64,000 nucleotides of DNA, taken from NCBI GenBank assembly GCA_011009095.1, contig VTPC01090564.1:124001-188000 (forward strand), given 5' to 3'. Below, piece by piece: positions 47,468-58,990 of the stretch. Numbering within the stretch: position 1 is the first letter of the stretch; each line of letters opens with the position of its first letter. Source of the DNA: Ignelater luminosus (taxonomy: Eukaryota; Arthropoda; Insecta; Coleoptera; Elateridae). Position numbers and translations under genes: made by a program. The notes below the pieces were generated by a model. The model ran no database searches and was not told where the DNA came from. It saw nothing but the letters and a program-made list of their open reading frames with translations.

Positions 47468-50400
47468 GACAAAACTAAAGAAAAACTAAACTATAAAACT
47501 GAAATACAAAAACTAGAATTAGTACATACCAGAAAAAAACGGGAACTGTACACAATTAGATACATCGCTGCAGGTGGTGGGTCTTGTGTCCAGCTTAGAT
47601 CTACAAAATAAATGCAATCAGACGATGATATCCATAATGCAGAAAGCGAAATTCTTTGCTACTGTTTTTACGATTTCACAACAATACTTGCCAAAACTAC
47701 CTATTTCACTATACAAAATTAAATTTGTTGATATGAAACATTTGACTTTTACGTTAGACAAACACAGACATCACATGGTTTTATAATCCTAGATTAGGTG
47801 ATTGTAGGAACTGAGATGATCTTGTGGTATATACAGTTTAGTATAGAAAACTTCAGATTTTATAGACAGTCAAAATCAAGTTAGAATACACAAAGGAAAT
47901 TTCAAATTGTGTCAATCAAAAACTCGTTACTCGCACTTGTGCTTTTAATCATTTTGCTTTGTCAGTCAAAATTTCTAAAATCCAAATTAACTTTACTGTT
48001 AGTTTAATCTATGGTATTTACTCTGTAAATTAAATAAATGAAAATACATGAACATTGATTACATTAGTACACGAACTTTCAAGCTCAAAAGGTTTTGTCG
48101 ATATAATAAATGTTAATTAAAACAAAATGGAGTATTAACATTGCAGCTACCTATTGAATAAGATGAGAAGACTTACCTTTTTTGGAATGGGTTTTTTATC
48201 AACTTTATAGGAAGTTTAGAAACTCCTCATAGATTCAGATGTTCAAAAGTAACCAAAGACATTTTTTGGGTAAAGTCCTGTATCTCAATGGATTGTAGAA
48301 ACCCGGTGTCACTTTTGAAATCAAATCTGGGCTACTTGAGCAGCAAGTTTCACACTAGATTAACTGAACCTCTACAGAATGTTTAATTTTGCCCAAAATT
48401 TAAAATAAAATAGAAAAAATGAGACTTTAAAGAAAGAACGAAAATATTAAAACATGAAACGTTTTAAATAACACGAAACTTACCTTCTAATTTTTATTTT
48501 TCCCCAATGTTAAACCAGAAATTTTAGTTTACACAAGCCTTTAAAAATATTTTCATTTTTTTCTCTTATTTATATGGTTTTTGTGTAACCAGTAAATGAG
48601 AATTTATTAGGAGTATTTATTAATTAAAGGATTAAAGGAACGTTAGGATCTGAAAATATGCTAAAATGTTATCAAACCATTTCCAACAAAAATGGGGAAA
48701 TTGATAGTACAGGTAAATGAGCAAACAAGTTTATTTCAGTGGAAAGAAAAACGTGTGAACTAAAAGATGAAGAAGACAAGGGCTTTGCCCTAAATATAGG
48801 TTTAATGCTTACAATATTTTTCATGTGACTAATAAATAAATTAACTCCGATCTTAAAACGCAATATCCAATATTTTACGTTGTATTAAACAAAATTTTTT
48901 ACTTTGAAAAAAAGTCAGGAGCATCCAGCAGCCCAAGATGAATAACAACGAAGTTATTTACATATTTATTTTAAAAATTCTTTATTAAATTCCGGAACGA
49001 AGTCATCGAAATCAATAAATGAGTTATTTTACCTATTTTATACTATAAAACGTTTTTTCTAAATAACTAGCCTCAACCAATTATAATAACAATTTTAAAA
49101 ATAACTTCATTGTTTTGCACATTCGTGATTCTGTGTTAAATAAGAGAACAATGGGAGGTATTATTATACGACTTCATTTACCCAACCTTTAGTGATATCA
49201 AAAATTTCACATTCATATGGTTAGATGTTATTTAATTTTGCAGTAGAGCATATGAATTGTTTAAAAAGTCAATTAACAAGTATACCGGGAGTATGTGAAA
49301 TTTATTCGTTATCTTTAACAAGGGTTAGCAGACTATTGATTTACGAAAGGGAGAAGGTATTTATATGTAGTTAGTTTGAACTAATTTTACACAAGAGGAT
49401 GTGTTACAATTTAGGCAGGCGAAAATCTCAATTTTGAAAAAACTATCAATCAGTTTCAAACGCCTTCACCGGTAATGGAATTTACAAAGATATTTTGACT
49501 TCGAATTGATCGATTCTGTATCAAATTTCGTCCTTGAGTAATTTATAACAATTATAAGAGATTTCCCTTCAAATAGCATGTTAATAGATATTGTTGCCAA
49601 AGTAAGTGTGTAAACTTGGAAGGTAACTGTTTGATCTTCCTTCTCCAGGTACTCAAATACGTTGCGTCACCCATTCGATTTTATTAATTTTTTTATCTTT
49701 TTGGCATATGTGTATATCATACTTGAGTTTGTGACATTTATTTTATGTTTGTTTTACAGGTATGTATCCAATTTGAATCATATCATAACAGACATCAAAC
49801 CATGGTAGATGGTAAGATTCTTTTTAATTAAAACTTATGTTAGTTTCATTGCAGAGAAAGCTTAATCGTTGATCTAACTTTGATACAAAAGATTTGGCCA
49901 AAATTAGATCAATTTGAAATGTGGTAGCATGGAATTCATTTAAGCTTATTGATACTAAATGTTTCTGTAAAATTCCTATAAAGCAAAACAAAACTTCTTT
50001 CTTTCGTGCTGTTCTTAACTTATTGTGACGGTTATCATTTTTGATTTTCCATTTAACCACTCTAACTAACTTTACTTAAGTAAGCAAGATAGAAAAACAA
50101 AACAGAACGCTAAGGCGCGCAAAGACCCTAATTATATTACAGACCATACATCGATAGTACTTAGAGTTAAGCAAACAGTATTTTGAGTTACAAGAACAAG
50201 TGAAAACGCGTGGAAAAAAGAAAAACAGAACTGAAAACTGATATTACCCATAACATTATAAGCCAAAATGTGGAACTATTTATGGCAAAGCAAAAAAAGA
50301 ACTTTTGACCTATTGGTCAAGATGTCTGTTAGAAATTCCGGATAATATCTAAATCTTCGAGATAAATGTTTAACTTCAGCATTTTTACTGAAACATACTT

Positions 50401-50630
50401 TTCCAGAGGATACAAGTCAAGACCAAAAGAATTTTGAAAACAGCACGTAAATACCTAAGATATGGCTGCTCAAAATGGAATCAAAATTTGCAAAAGCTTC
50501 TGTTTTAATAGATTTTATTCACAGAATGAAATCCATACATAAAAAAGATTTAAAATCGGTTTCAAAATCTTCTAATTTTGGAAATCTACAATTTATTCGA
50601 TTAATGAAAACAGATTAGGAATCCTACGTA
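47468..50630. other. No recognisable gene
   Basis: The first few hundred bases (minus-strand upstream) should hold the 5' untranslated part of the DD41D element, but its terminus could not be fixed. The remainder is AT-rich, with short frames only. Confidence 0.4.
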
Positions 50631-50946
50631 TACAGGGTGATTCTGAAATAAAGGGTATCCTCTTAAAGTTGGATAGCGGTGTGATAGTACATACATTTGC
50701 GATAAAAAGAGGTAGGTAAAAACTGCACAGTTTCCGAGAAAAAAACTTTTAAAATTTAATCGCTAAGCCAAGCCGGCCCTGCTCTCATACTTTTACTTAA
50801 GTAAAAATCGATAGGGGTTGACTGACCCTCCTTGTCATTGGCAGGTAGCTATTTACATATGTAAGGGTCGGAACATGTTGTCACAATCAGTCGGTCTTTG
50901 ACTTTCCCGAGAGTGACAAGGTGTGAAAAAATTTAAAGTGAGCGAG
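50631..50946 (+). other. 5' part of the DD41D transposon
   Basis: TATACAGGGTGATTCTGAAATAAAGG begins about 50629 and has the TA-flanked CAGGGTG form of a Tc1/mariner-type end. It lies 315 bases before the transposase ATG. The opposite end is uncertain: the nearest CACCCTGTATA in the right orientation is at 53884-53894, which would make the element about 3.3 kb, but the ends then share only about 9 bases. Confidence 0.4.
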
Positions 50947-52005
50947 ATGTTTTCCACTCAAGAGTTGGCAGACATAACTTTAATGTATGGATAATGTCAT
51001 TATAATGTAGAAGCGACAAAACGACTGTACGCCGATCGTTTTTCACAACGAAGACAGCCTTCGCGAAATACAATAGTGCAAACGATACAACGACTTCGTG
51101 ATACAGGTAGCACCGTTGCAACATATGAAGGCCGTGGACAAGAACGAGCACCACACTTTCTTCAAGCGGAAGAAGATGTATTAGATATGATTAATGAAGA
51201 TCCTACAATAAGTACCCGCGGTATCGCACGCGACGTAAACATTTCCCAAGCAACAGCGCATCGGATATTAAAGTCGTACTTATTACATCCCTATCACGTA
51301 CAACGGGTTCGGCATTTAACTGAAAATGACTTTGCACCGAGACGAACATTTTGTGAGTGGTTTCGACAAAAAACAATGCAACAACAGGAATTTGTAGAGA
51401 AAGTACTGTTTACGGATGAGTGTTGTTTNNNNNNNNNNNNNNNNNNNNNNNNNNNNNNNNNNNNNNNNNNNNNNNNNNNNNNNNNNNNNNNNNNNNNNNN
51501 NNNNNNNNNNNNNNNNNNNNNNNNNNNNTGGCGGTTTTCTATTAATGTGTGGTGTGGCATTTTAGGAGACACATTGTTTGGACCATTTATTTTACCACAG
51601 CGGTTAAACGGAGACACGTATCTGGAATTTCTAGAAAACAGGTTGCCAGATATATGGGATGATACACCTTTAGAAACTCGTAGGCATATTTATTACATGC
51701 ATGATGGAGCCCCTCCGCATACTAGCGTACGTGTGCAGGGCTATTTGAACGAAATGTTTCCCCATCGGTGGATTGGTCGCAATGATCCCGTACGCTGGCC
51801 TGCTCGTAGCCCTGACATAAATCCTCCGGACTACTTCTTGTGTGGTCACATGAAGTCTGTTGTATATCGCACGGAAGTCGAAAACGCAGCAGCCGCAGAA
51901 ATTCGCAATACAGCTGGAATATTTACTCGTGTGCGTAACAGTTTTCACCGACGCATAGAGGCTTGTCTTCAGGTCGACGGTGGTCATTTTCAACATTTGT
52001 TGTAA
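50947..52005 (+). pseudogene. DD41D-type (IS630/Tc1-mariner) transposase, near full length
   Basis: The 353-codon frame starts at ATG 50947-50949 with a helix-turn-helix (STQELADITLMYG, a TAA at codon 16, then CHYNVEATKRLYADRF). The aligned Gln in the minus-strand relative at 46429-47467 suggests the stop arose from a CAA codon. Then follow STRGIARDVNISQATAHRIL, HPYHVQRVRHL, the first catalytic Asp (FTDE, residue 157), a 100-N assembly gap, FSINVWCGILGDTLFGPFIL, the second Asp (YMHDGAPPH, residue 253) and the third (SPDINPPDYF, residue 295). There are 41 residues between the last two, hence DD41D rather than DD34D/E. The tail ends FQHLL-TAA. If translation began at M51076 the first helix-turn-helix would be lost. 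Apart from the early stop the visible frame is intact, so this is the best-preserved transposase in the window. Whether the gap hides further damage cannot be seen. Confidence 0.87.
51429..51528. other. Assembly gap of exactly 100 N
   Basis: The run is exactly 100 N, a common placeholder for a gap of unknown size. It falls inside the transposase between the first catalytic motif and FSINVWCG. The minus-strand relative has about 29 residues in this interval, so the true missing length is probably near 85-90 bases. Confidence 0.95.
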
Positions 52006-55000
52006 TATTTTAGTAAGTTGCCCGTCTTTCAAGTAATAAGGTGATAACATGAATGCGTAAACGTCGCGATACTCTGTTTAGTCTTTACAAGAAAACGAAA
52101 GAAGATTGAATTATGAATTATGGCCCTTTTTCGTGCGCTTTTGAATGAGATTCGCATTTCTGATATTAACAAAAGAAGCTATATTTTCGCGTTAAATAGG
52201 CAGCGGTCAGCGACCTTCATTTTACTATTGAAATATGTTTTTAGAAAAAGAAATTGGAAGTACCTAGTTGTTAGGGTAAAACCAGTGCCTTTGAAAGAAG
52301 CAGGTACCAAATATTTAATGTCCAAGAAAACGTTTTGAGGAGAAACCTTTTTATAATTGTCGCTTTTTTGGATTAAGGAGTAAACATGATCGGGGGTAAA
52401 ATAAAGTTGCTGTACTTGCTTAGTTGACAGACTTACTATTTACTACTTGCTCGAGATAAAAGAAGGCAATAGCTTATGTTAAAAGTAACAGCCATTTCGC
52501 CGAAAGCATGGTAAACACACCAAACCTTTCTCGCACTTTAAACGCTTATAATAGTTTTTCTGGTTTCTACAATGCCATAAATAACCTATGGACACGTTTA
52601 TAACATTTACTTTTTGATCTGTAAACGGAAAAATATTAAAAGTTTACTGTTAGTGACTTTTTTCTGTAAAATTCCGAAGAACCAAAAACTTCAATAAGCA
52701 TTATGCTACATAAATAAAAATTGGTTGATTTTATGGAATTGAGTTAAATACAGAAGCGATAATTAGTAGTATCTTCCATAATGTTTTCTATTCAAATGAC
52801 TAAATAATAATAAGGGATTAAAATGTTGCTTGCGAGACTGCTCGTGACATAAATTATGCTATTATCTTTTTACTGTCTTAATACATTTCAACAACCCTGC
52901 CTGTTAAACATATCACAATTTCTTTGATCTCCTCAACTTCAGATTTAAGAAGGGAAAGTTGAAAATGTCCAGGGGGTAGCTTATGATGGCATTTATCGTT
53001 CATTGTGCTACTACACCTGCGTTAGTTCAAAGAAAATAGGCATGTTTGGCAAATTTTCATTCTTGCACTACAATGGTTTTACAACAACCGTAAATCTCCT
53101 TAACTTTCACTTTTTACTCCGAAGGCGAGAATACAAAGAACACTTTCCTTTTTCTAACCAGTAACTAACATTTAATTATGTTTTTCCTAATTTAGATTAT
53201 CAATAACTTTCATGTTTTAAAGAATATTAAATTGAATTTTGTTACAGAAGTTAGCGTAACGCTACCATCATCAATTCTCATGCGAACCAGGAACCATTCT
53301 AAAACTTTAAAGAGTGTATTAGTGGATTGGTTTAAAGATCTATTAAACCAAGACTCAAACCTGATCTATCTTTTATGCCAAGCAAAAACCTGGACTTAAA
53401 CATCCATCTTGAAGCTTGTATTTGGCTTTGAAATGTCTAGAGTTCTTTAACGCTTTAATCTATTACTGCAGGGTTTTACTTGTAATTCGTCTCATGTTAA
53501 CCTCAATCTGATTTTGCAATTGTAACAAAGTGAGGAAAGCAAACACCTAATGAAAAGCAGCTTTTCTCAGTATCTTGGTTATTAAGGCTAAAAATCTACT
53601 ACTGAAATGAACAAAAGCATTTGTATGAAGTTTTGTTTTCTTGATATCTATAGAAGTTTTAAACTCAGTGTCTAGAAAGTCGTGCATTTTAGAACATAAA
53701 TTTATAGATTATCTTCGACATAGAAATTTGTCGTATAAATATGTTCGTTCATTGCAATTTTCATTTTCATTTGTAAGTCGCTCCATTTCTATTATAATTT
53801 CAAATGTTGCTTTTGGTGCGTTCACCAAATATGTTTCTGACAAATGCATTGAGTTCTAAAAAAACATCTAGAGATCGTTGGGACACCCTGTATATTATAT
53901 AATATGAAAAATTTTCTTTAATTTTTTCTTCTTTCTTGCTAATTCCTCAAAGTCTTTTGACGTATACAATTAATATCCTAAGGTAGAAATTAGATGCAGT
54001 TAGAAGGAACTGAGGAAACTTTCATGCGTCGGTCCTGCGACAATAATAATAATAATAATTTTCGGAACAAACCTCTTGTCGGTTTTATCGTAAAAATATA
54101 TAAAATTTAATTCTAGGTTTTTCATCTCAAAATTATTACCTCAAGATCTTGCTACTGATAATCAAAATGTTCTAGAATCGTATTGAATTTTGTTCGCAAT
54201 GTATAGTCTCAAGATATAGGGAAAAACGTTTTAAACGTTATAAGGGCAAAAAGAGAAATAAAAACCAAAACTCTTACGTGGTTTAACAAACGTTTGAGAA
54301 TCGCTGTCCTATGGTTTAAAATGCTTTTACAATGGAAATACAAATAATATAACACCACAATAGAATATGCATAAGACAAGCTAAAGGTATCTCAGATGGA
54401 AGGGTTGCAACTTTTATAATAAAATATTCTAGATAAACCACTAGGCTATTTGAAATTTTTATAACTAGTACCTCACGTGATGGACACAGGCAGATGTCAT
54501 TTAACGGAATAATTACTTGCTCAAATATTCATAAGATTTTCTAGAATGTTAGAAAACAATTGAATGCAAAATGCCGAGTAAATTGATACGTAATAATTAT
54601 GTATGTTAAATATATAAACGAGATGAATAATATTTTAGATTACCCATTATACAAAAACTAGCAATCATTAAATTGTATAAAGGAAATTAGATTTTCTAAA
54701 ATAAAAATTTATTATGTTAAGATTTGAGTAGGAGCAAACCGACCTACCACGGCACATGATAAAATCGAATACCGAAAATCTCCGAGATTGAATGATTCTT
54801 CAAAAAGAGGATTATGTAGTTCTAAAAATGTGTATATTTCGAAGGGATTTACCTATTTGAAGCAAGAAAACCTTATTGTTATATTTATATTAAATAAAGA
54901 AAGCTTCCAAATTTTGGTATGCATATTTTTTTACTGCATACATGTAACCAAAAGAAAAATAAAAAAGAATTATATATGGCACCTGAATTTTTTCCGCGAA

Positions 55001-55871
55001 TGTATTTTGGAATGCATATGAATAAACAATGTAAGTAAATCTTGTTTATTTAACAAGTAGTATTCAGTTACCTTACAGTGCTTTTAGAAATTTACATACA
55101 ACAATAGAATATGCCGTGCTGAAGTTTTCACGAAGAGTCAGCTTTATTTATAAAAGACAAAATAAGTACAACAGATATATGAGATTTTAAAAGGTATAAT
55201 TTGTTCAAAAACATTCAAAAGAAACGCAAAAAGTAAGTAGATTGAGCATCTAACATGAAACTAGATCAATTTAACTCGCCCACGAACACGATGTAAAAAT
55301 TTCTAGACAAGATAATATTAAAGAAATATTTGGAAGAGCGAAAGAATTTCTGTTAGGTGCACGACTAATAGAAAAAGGTTTCACATACGTCCAAACTGAT
55401 GGGTGATGATAATTAACTACCTAAGTACGAACATCCCCATTACTGTCCTATTTGTCGTGTATTGTTTCAAAAATTAGCGTTTTTACAATTGCAAATCCAA
55501 GGAATAATTAAGCTTGTGGCTTTAAACTTAAAATTGTTTAAATTTTGACTTCTTTATTTATATTAAATTGAAACTTTCTATATACAAAATGTAGCGTAAA
55601 TTCTATGGACCTAAATAAATTGAACCACGTTCTCATAAGCCTACAGTATATCTTTCATCTTTTTATCTGTAACTTGAGCTCTTTTCTCTACAACAGTTGG
55701 CCAAAAAATGTGAAGATTAGTGTCAGAACGGGAAACCTTCATCATCACGTTGTGATACACAGCTTGACAGATCCTACAAGTCTTCAATTAGAAATCTTAG
55801 GTCTTTGTTGAAACGCAAAACGTTGCAACAGAAAAAAGTGGCACACCAAAAAATCACCACCTATGCTGGCG
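52006..55871. other. 3' flank of DD41D element, then no recognisable gene
   Basis: A 72-codon plus frame (52120-52338) follows the transposase but has no recognisable domain. An (AAT)n run lies at 54041-54059. CACCCTGTATA at 53884-53894 ends a repeat-like stretch of about 250 bp beginning near 53640. No host gene was recognised. Confidence 0.4.
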
Positions 55872-56117
55872 CACAGTGGTCTGAGCCGAACATTTATGGG
55901 GACAAAAGTCAAAGAAGTAGGTAGGATGGGTGATGGTTGGTGTATAACGGTAATTTGGGTCTCTGATTACAAATCCGCCATCAGAATTGACAAACTCAAA
56001 ATGGTGAAACAAATATGGCGGACATGACAATAAAAAAATAACAGATTTTTCACATAATTGAGTGTACATGATATTTTAAAATACTTGCTTTCAAATTATA
56101 AGTGTAGAGTAAAAAAA

Positions 56118-56155
56118 ATAAAATGGCGGAAGAAATATGGCGCACATAATTGCAA
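56118..56155. repeat. Partial duplication of the inner TIR
   Basis: AAAATGGCGGAAGAAATATGGCGCACATAAT repeats the inner part of the left arm (AAAATGGTGAAACAAATATGGCGGACATGAC at about 55999-56029). It is in fact closer to the corresponding part of the right arm (complement of about 57596-57628). The left arm therefore carries a tandem duplication of its inner segment. Confidence 0.55.
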
Positions 56156-56586
56156 AACTTATTTTATATACTCAATAAAGAAACAATTGAATAATTAAAT
56201 AACTGAACCAATATAGAAATAAACGAATAAATGCTTTTAGAGATGTTAATAGAATTATTTATTAAATCGATTTCAATATTAATAGAGATTTTACTTTGTC
56301 ATTAAATTCGGATGAATTTTTAACGGGATATTTGCGCAAATATGAAGTCAAAAGGTCTGAAGATTCTAACAATCTATGAAACAAATCGAGATTGGATTCG
56401 ATGCGAGGATATAATAATTAGTTAAAAGTTAAATGATTAATTCATTAAAAATGTAAGAAGATCCTTAAATTCAAATAAGTGTCAGAAATTTTATTGACAA
56501 CTGTTGATATAAATCATAGCATAGTAATCTATGACCGATATTTCAGAATAAAATTTAATAGAGAATTATCATTTCAACCTCTATAA

Positions 56587-57003
56587 TCCCGTCACTTTAT
56601 ACATTTACCTCTAAAAAATCCGACTGAAGATTTCCCTTCGGGATTCTCTTTATTTCGGCGTCAAAAACAATCCCTCAAAAGTCCATAAAGCCAACAGTTC
56701 TATATCTCAGAAACTATTGGTTCTACGTAAATTTTGTATAGAATCTTCTTTGTGTAGATTTAGCTCATGAACAAATTTCATAACGACCAAAATTAATGTA
56801 AAACCAATAGTTTACAAGATATCTGAGAAAAACTGATTTTCGTGACCTTTGACCTTCTGTAACTTCTGTAGCCGTCCAGTTGGCTTTATAGACTTTTGAG
56901 CGATTGTTCTTGACGCCGAATAAAGAGAATCCTGAACGAAAATCTTCAGTTGGGTTTTTTTACAGGTTTGGCCTTTTTTTTTGTATAAAGTGACTGTGTT
57001 ATC
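56587..57003. repeat. Large imperfect palindrome inside the Transib-like element
   Basis: The left arm (about 56587-56745) begins GTCACTTTATACA and passes through GATTCTCTTTATTTCGGCGTC, AAGTCCATAAAGCCAAC and CAGAAACTATTGGTT. The complement of the right arm (about 57003-56790) carries the same blocks in the same order, with an extra segment of about 50 bp at 56827-56875. The whole would fold as a hairpin of about 415 bases. It may be a foldback element nested in the Transib-like element or part of it; no target duplication could be identified. Confidence 0.65.
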
Positions 57004-57760
57004 TAACTTAAAATTATCAAAAATCTGAAATTTTGACACCATAGTACTTTTTATTTGTGAACCCATTAATAGAGACCATAAAAATAAAAGAGATAATTCG
57101 AGTTAAGATTATTACAATATGTATGGATGTTACATAGACACACGATTAAGCGATATTGCACCGAAAACAAAGTTTTGATGTACTATAACTTTTGAATAGG
57201 CAAGTAAAGGCAAATGAAACTTTGCATAATTTATAGATTTGTATGTGTACTTTTAGGTACCATAGACCGTATTCCATAACTAAGCCTAACAAATTGATGC
57301 GAGGCCTTAAAACACATATGCTGCAAAAAATAATGAATAATTATGACTTTATATTAAAATTACACAGTTACTATTCATAAAACTAACTATATACCCACAA
57401 TTACAGACTTACCAGAGCATATCGATGCCATAATATATACAGATGGCAAACCAAAACACACTGGAAGCGAGTCTTGTCGAGTCTTGTATTTGATAACAGC
57501 GTTAAATTATTTTATCGGTCGTAACATATTTTGTAATAATGTACTTAGCAATAATATATACAACCATATTTATAAACAATTTGTAATTTTTTAATAATTA
57601 TGTGCGCTATTTTGGATCCGCCATTTTGAATTTTACAATTTTAACCTTAAATTCTTAATCAGAGACCCGAATAACCTTTTTATGCACCAATCATCGCCAA
57701 TTTTACTTATGTTTTTGACTTTTGTCCGCCTAGATATTCGGCTCAGACCACTGTGTGGCG

Positions 57761-58454
57761 TTTGGAATGTCTAGGTATCAAGTTCTCTCTATACTCCGAC
57801 AGAAGAGGCTGAGAAAAAGTCCAGAAAAATGAAACATTGATCGTCTCGTCGTTTTAGAATTCATGTTGCCACTTCCAAATCCAAGCTTCTTAACAATACA
57901 TCCTAGTTTTGGATTTTTTGCTAAAACTTCAGGATAACACCATCTAGAGTTCAGGTCACAGTAGTTGTTTTCAGAAGAAGAGTGTTGGTATCTAGAATTC
58001 TTTAACTATTTTGGCGCTGATTGTTAATGCTAAAGTAACTACTCATAAGGCTTCTGGTATAAACATAAACATCCTCACTAGTTTTTCAAAAAAACTCTTA
58101 AAGCACTTGCTTGATCTTCTAGCGGCTAGTTACACAAGTATTTAATATTTAGAATCTTGTTATACTGAGAAGTTTACTTACGTCAACTTTGCTGCTCATG
58201 ATGCTAACCTTCCTAACGGAAACTAAAATTGTATGAAACTTCAAACCTCAAGATTCAAGTGATGCCCTTAATAGATACTTTCATAAAGTTTAAATATTCC
58301 AATGTTTACAAAAATATATTTTTTTTGTCTCTGTTTAGTGCTCCTTATAATTTATCGTTTAATTATTTTAAAAGTCTAATTTCTAAACTAATAAACTCTG
58401 TGCTTTCATTAGTAAGTGTTTGAATACATTTTCTTCAAATTTCAATAGGTTATG
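57761..58454. other. No recognisable gene
   Basis: AT-rich flank between the Transib-like element and the copia-like fragment. The LTR of the latter might lie here, but no terminal TG...CA pair could be found. Confidence 0.35.
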
Positions 58455-58990
58455 GCAACCAGAACTTTCCACTACGCAAGAACATTCACCGCAATCTTAT
58501 TGCTAATATTTGTCAAGATGCCAAGTAACGGTGTACCATCACTACTTTTGTTCATTCAAATTTGGAAGCCCAGAAACACTATGATATTTGGAAGTTCCAA
58601 ATGAAAGCGGCACTGTGCGATTGATTGCAGATTTTGGAATTGCATGATTGGATCTGATGCAGATCCTGATAAAAACCAGAGTGCACTTGCCAAAAAGTAT
58701 TTGGCTGTAAAATCAATTTGTTTAGCTCATCTGAGAAAGGCAAAAGCAAAAACTAAATCGAACAAGGTATGAAGAATTTTCCTCTATAAATGAGTATGTC
58801 AGTGGAATGTTAGACATATTGTAGTCCAAGAGTTAAGTGTGAACTCAACGTTACAATCAACGATAGTGAAGCTGGGACATTAATTTTGTGTGGACTACCA
58901 GATTCTGAGGGGACTCTTGTCAATGGATTTTGTGTCACTCATACATCTATGACTAGTTTGGACATTACCACGATGCTAAGTGTACGCTTC
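58455..58990 (+). pseudogene. Copia-like (Ty1/copia) gag fragment
   Basis: Three plus frames together follow the copia Gag order. YDIWKFQMKAAL (58581-58616) is the NY-x-x-W-x-x-M-x-x-L motif that opens the domain. DADPDKNQSALAKKYLAVKS and AHLRKAKAKTKS (58657-58760) match the A-x-x-I-x-x-S-x-x-x-x-x-x-x-x-x-x-A-T region. SSINEYVSGMLDIL (58778-58819) is followed by INDSEAGTLILCGLPDSEGTLV (58857-58922), the I-D-x-x-x-x-x-x-LL-x-GLP block. TGA, TAG and frameshifts separate them. The zinc knuckle, protease, integrase and reverse transcriptase are absent. ATGGCAACCAGAAC at 58452 may be the original start region. This is a dead, truncated retrotransposon gene. Confidence 0.65.

Larger units (their letters stand above)
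55872..57755. mobile_element. Non-autonomous Transib-like element with RSS-like ends
   Basis: The two ends are inverted copies over about 165 bp (55872-56038 and 57587-57755), with 38 of the first 42 bases identical. Each end reads CACAGTG, exactly 23 bases, then ACAAAAGTC. On the left the heptamer is 55872-55878 and the nonamer 55902-55910; on the right they are 57749-57755 and 57717-57725 on the complement. TGGCG flanks both sides (55867-55871 and 57756-57760) as a perfect 5-bp target duplication. Transib elements, the relatives of the RAG1 recombinase, have CAC-starting TIRs with this heptamer/23/nonamer layout and GC-rich 5-bp duplications, so Transib is the best fit. CACTA-type (2-4 bp duplication) and Chapaev (3-4 bp) elements are less likely. 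No transposase is encoded in the 1884 bp. The interior holds a second large palindrome, listed separately. Confidence 0.78.

Noticed and set aside
55872..57755. hAT assignment for the CACAGTGG-ended element
   Set aside because: hAT ends begin CA(G) with 8-bp duplications; here the flanks share only TGGCG and the ends carry the heptamer-23-nonamer layout.
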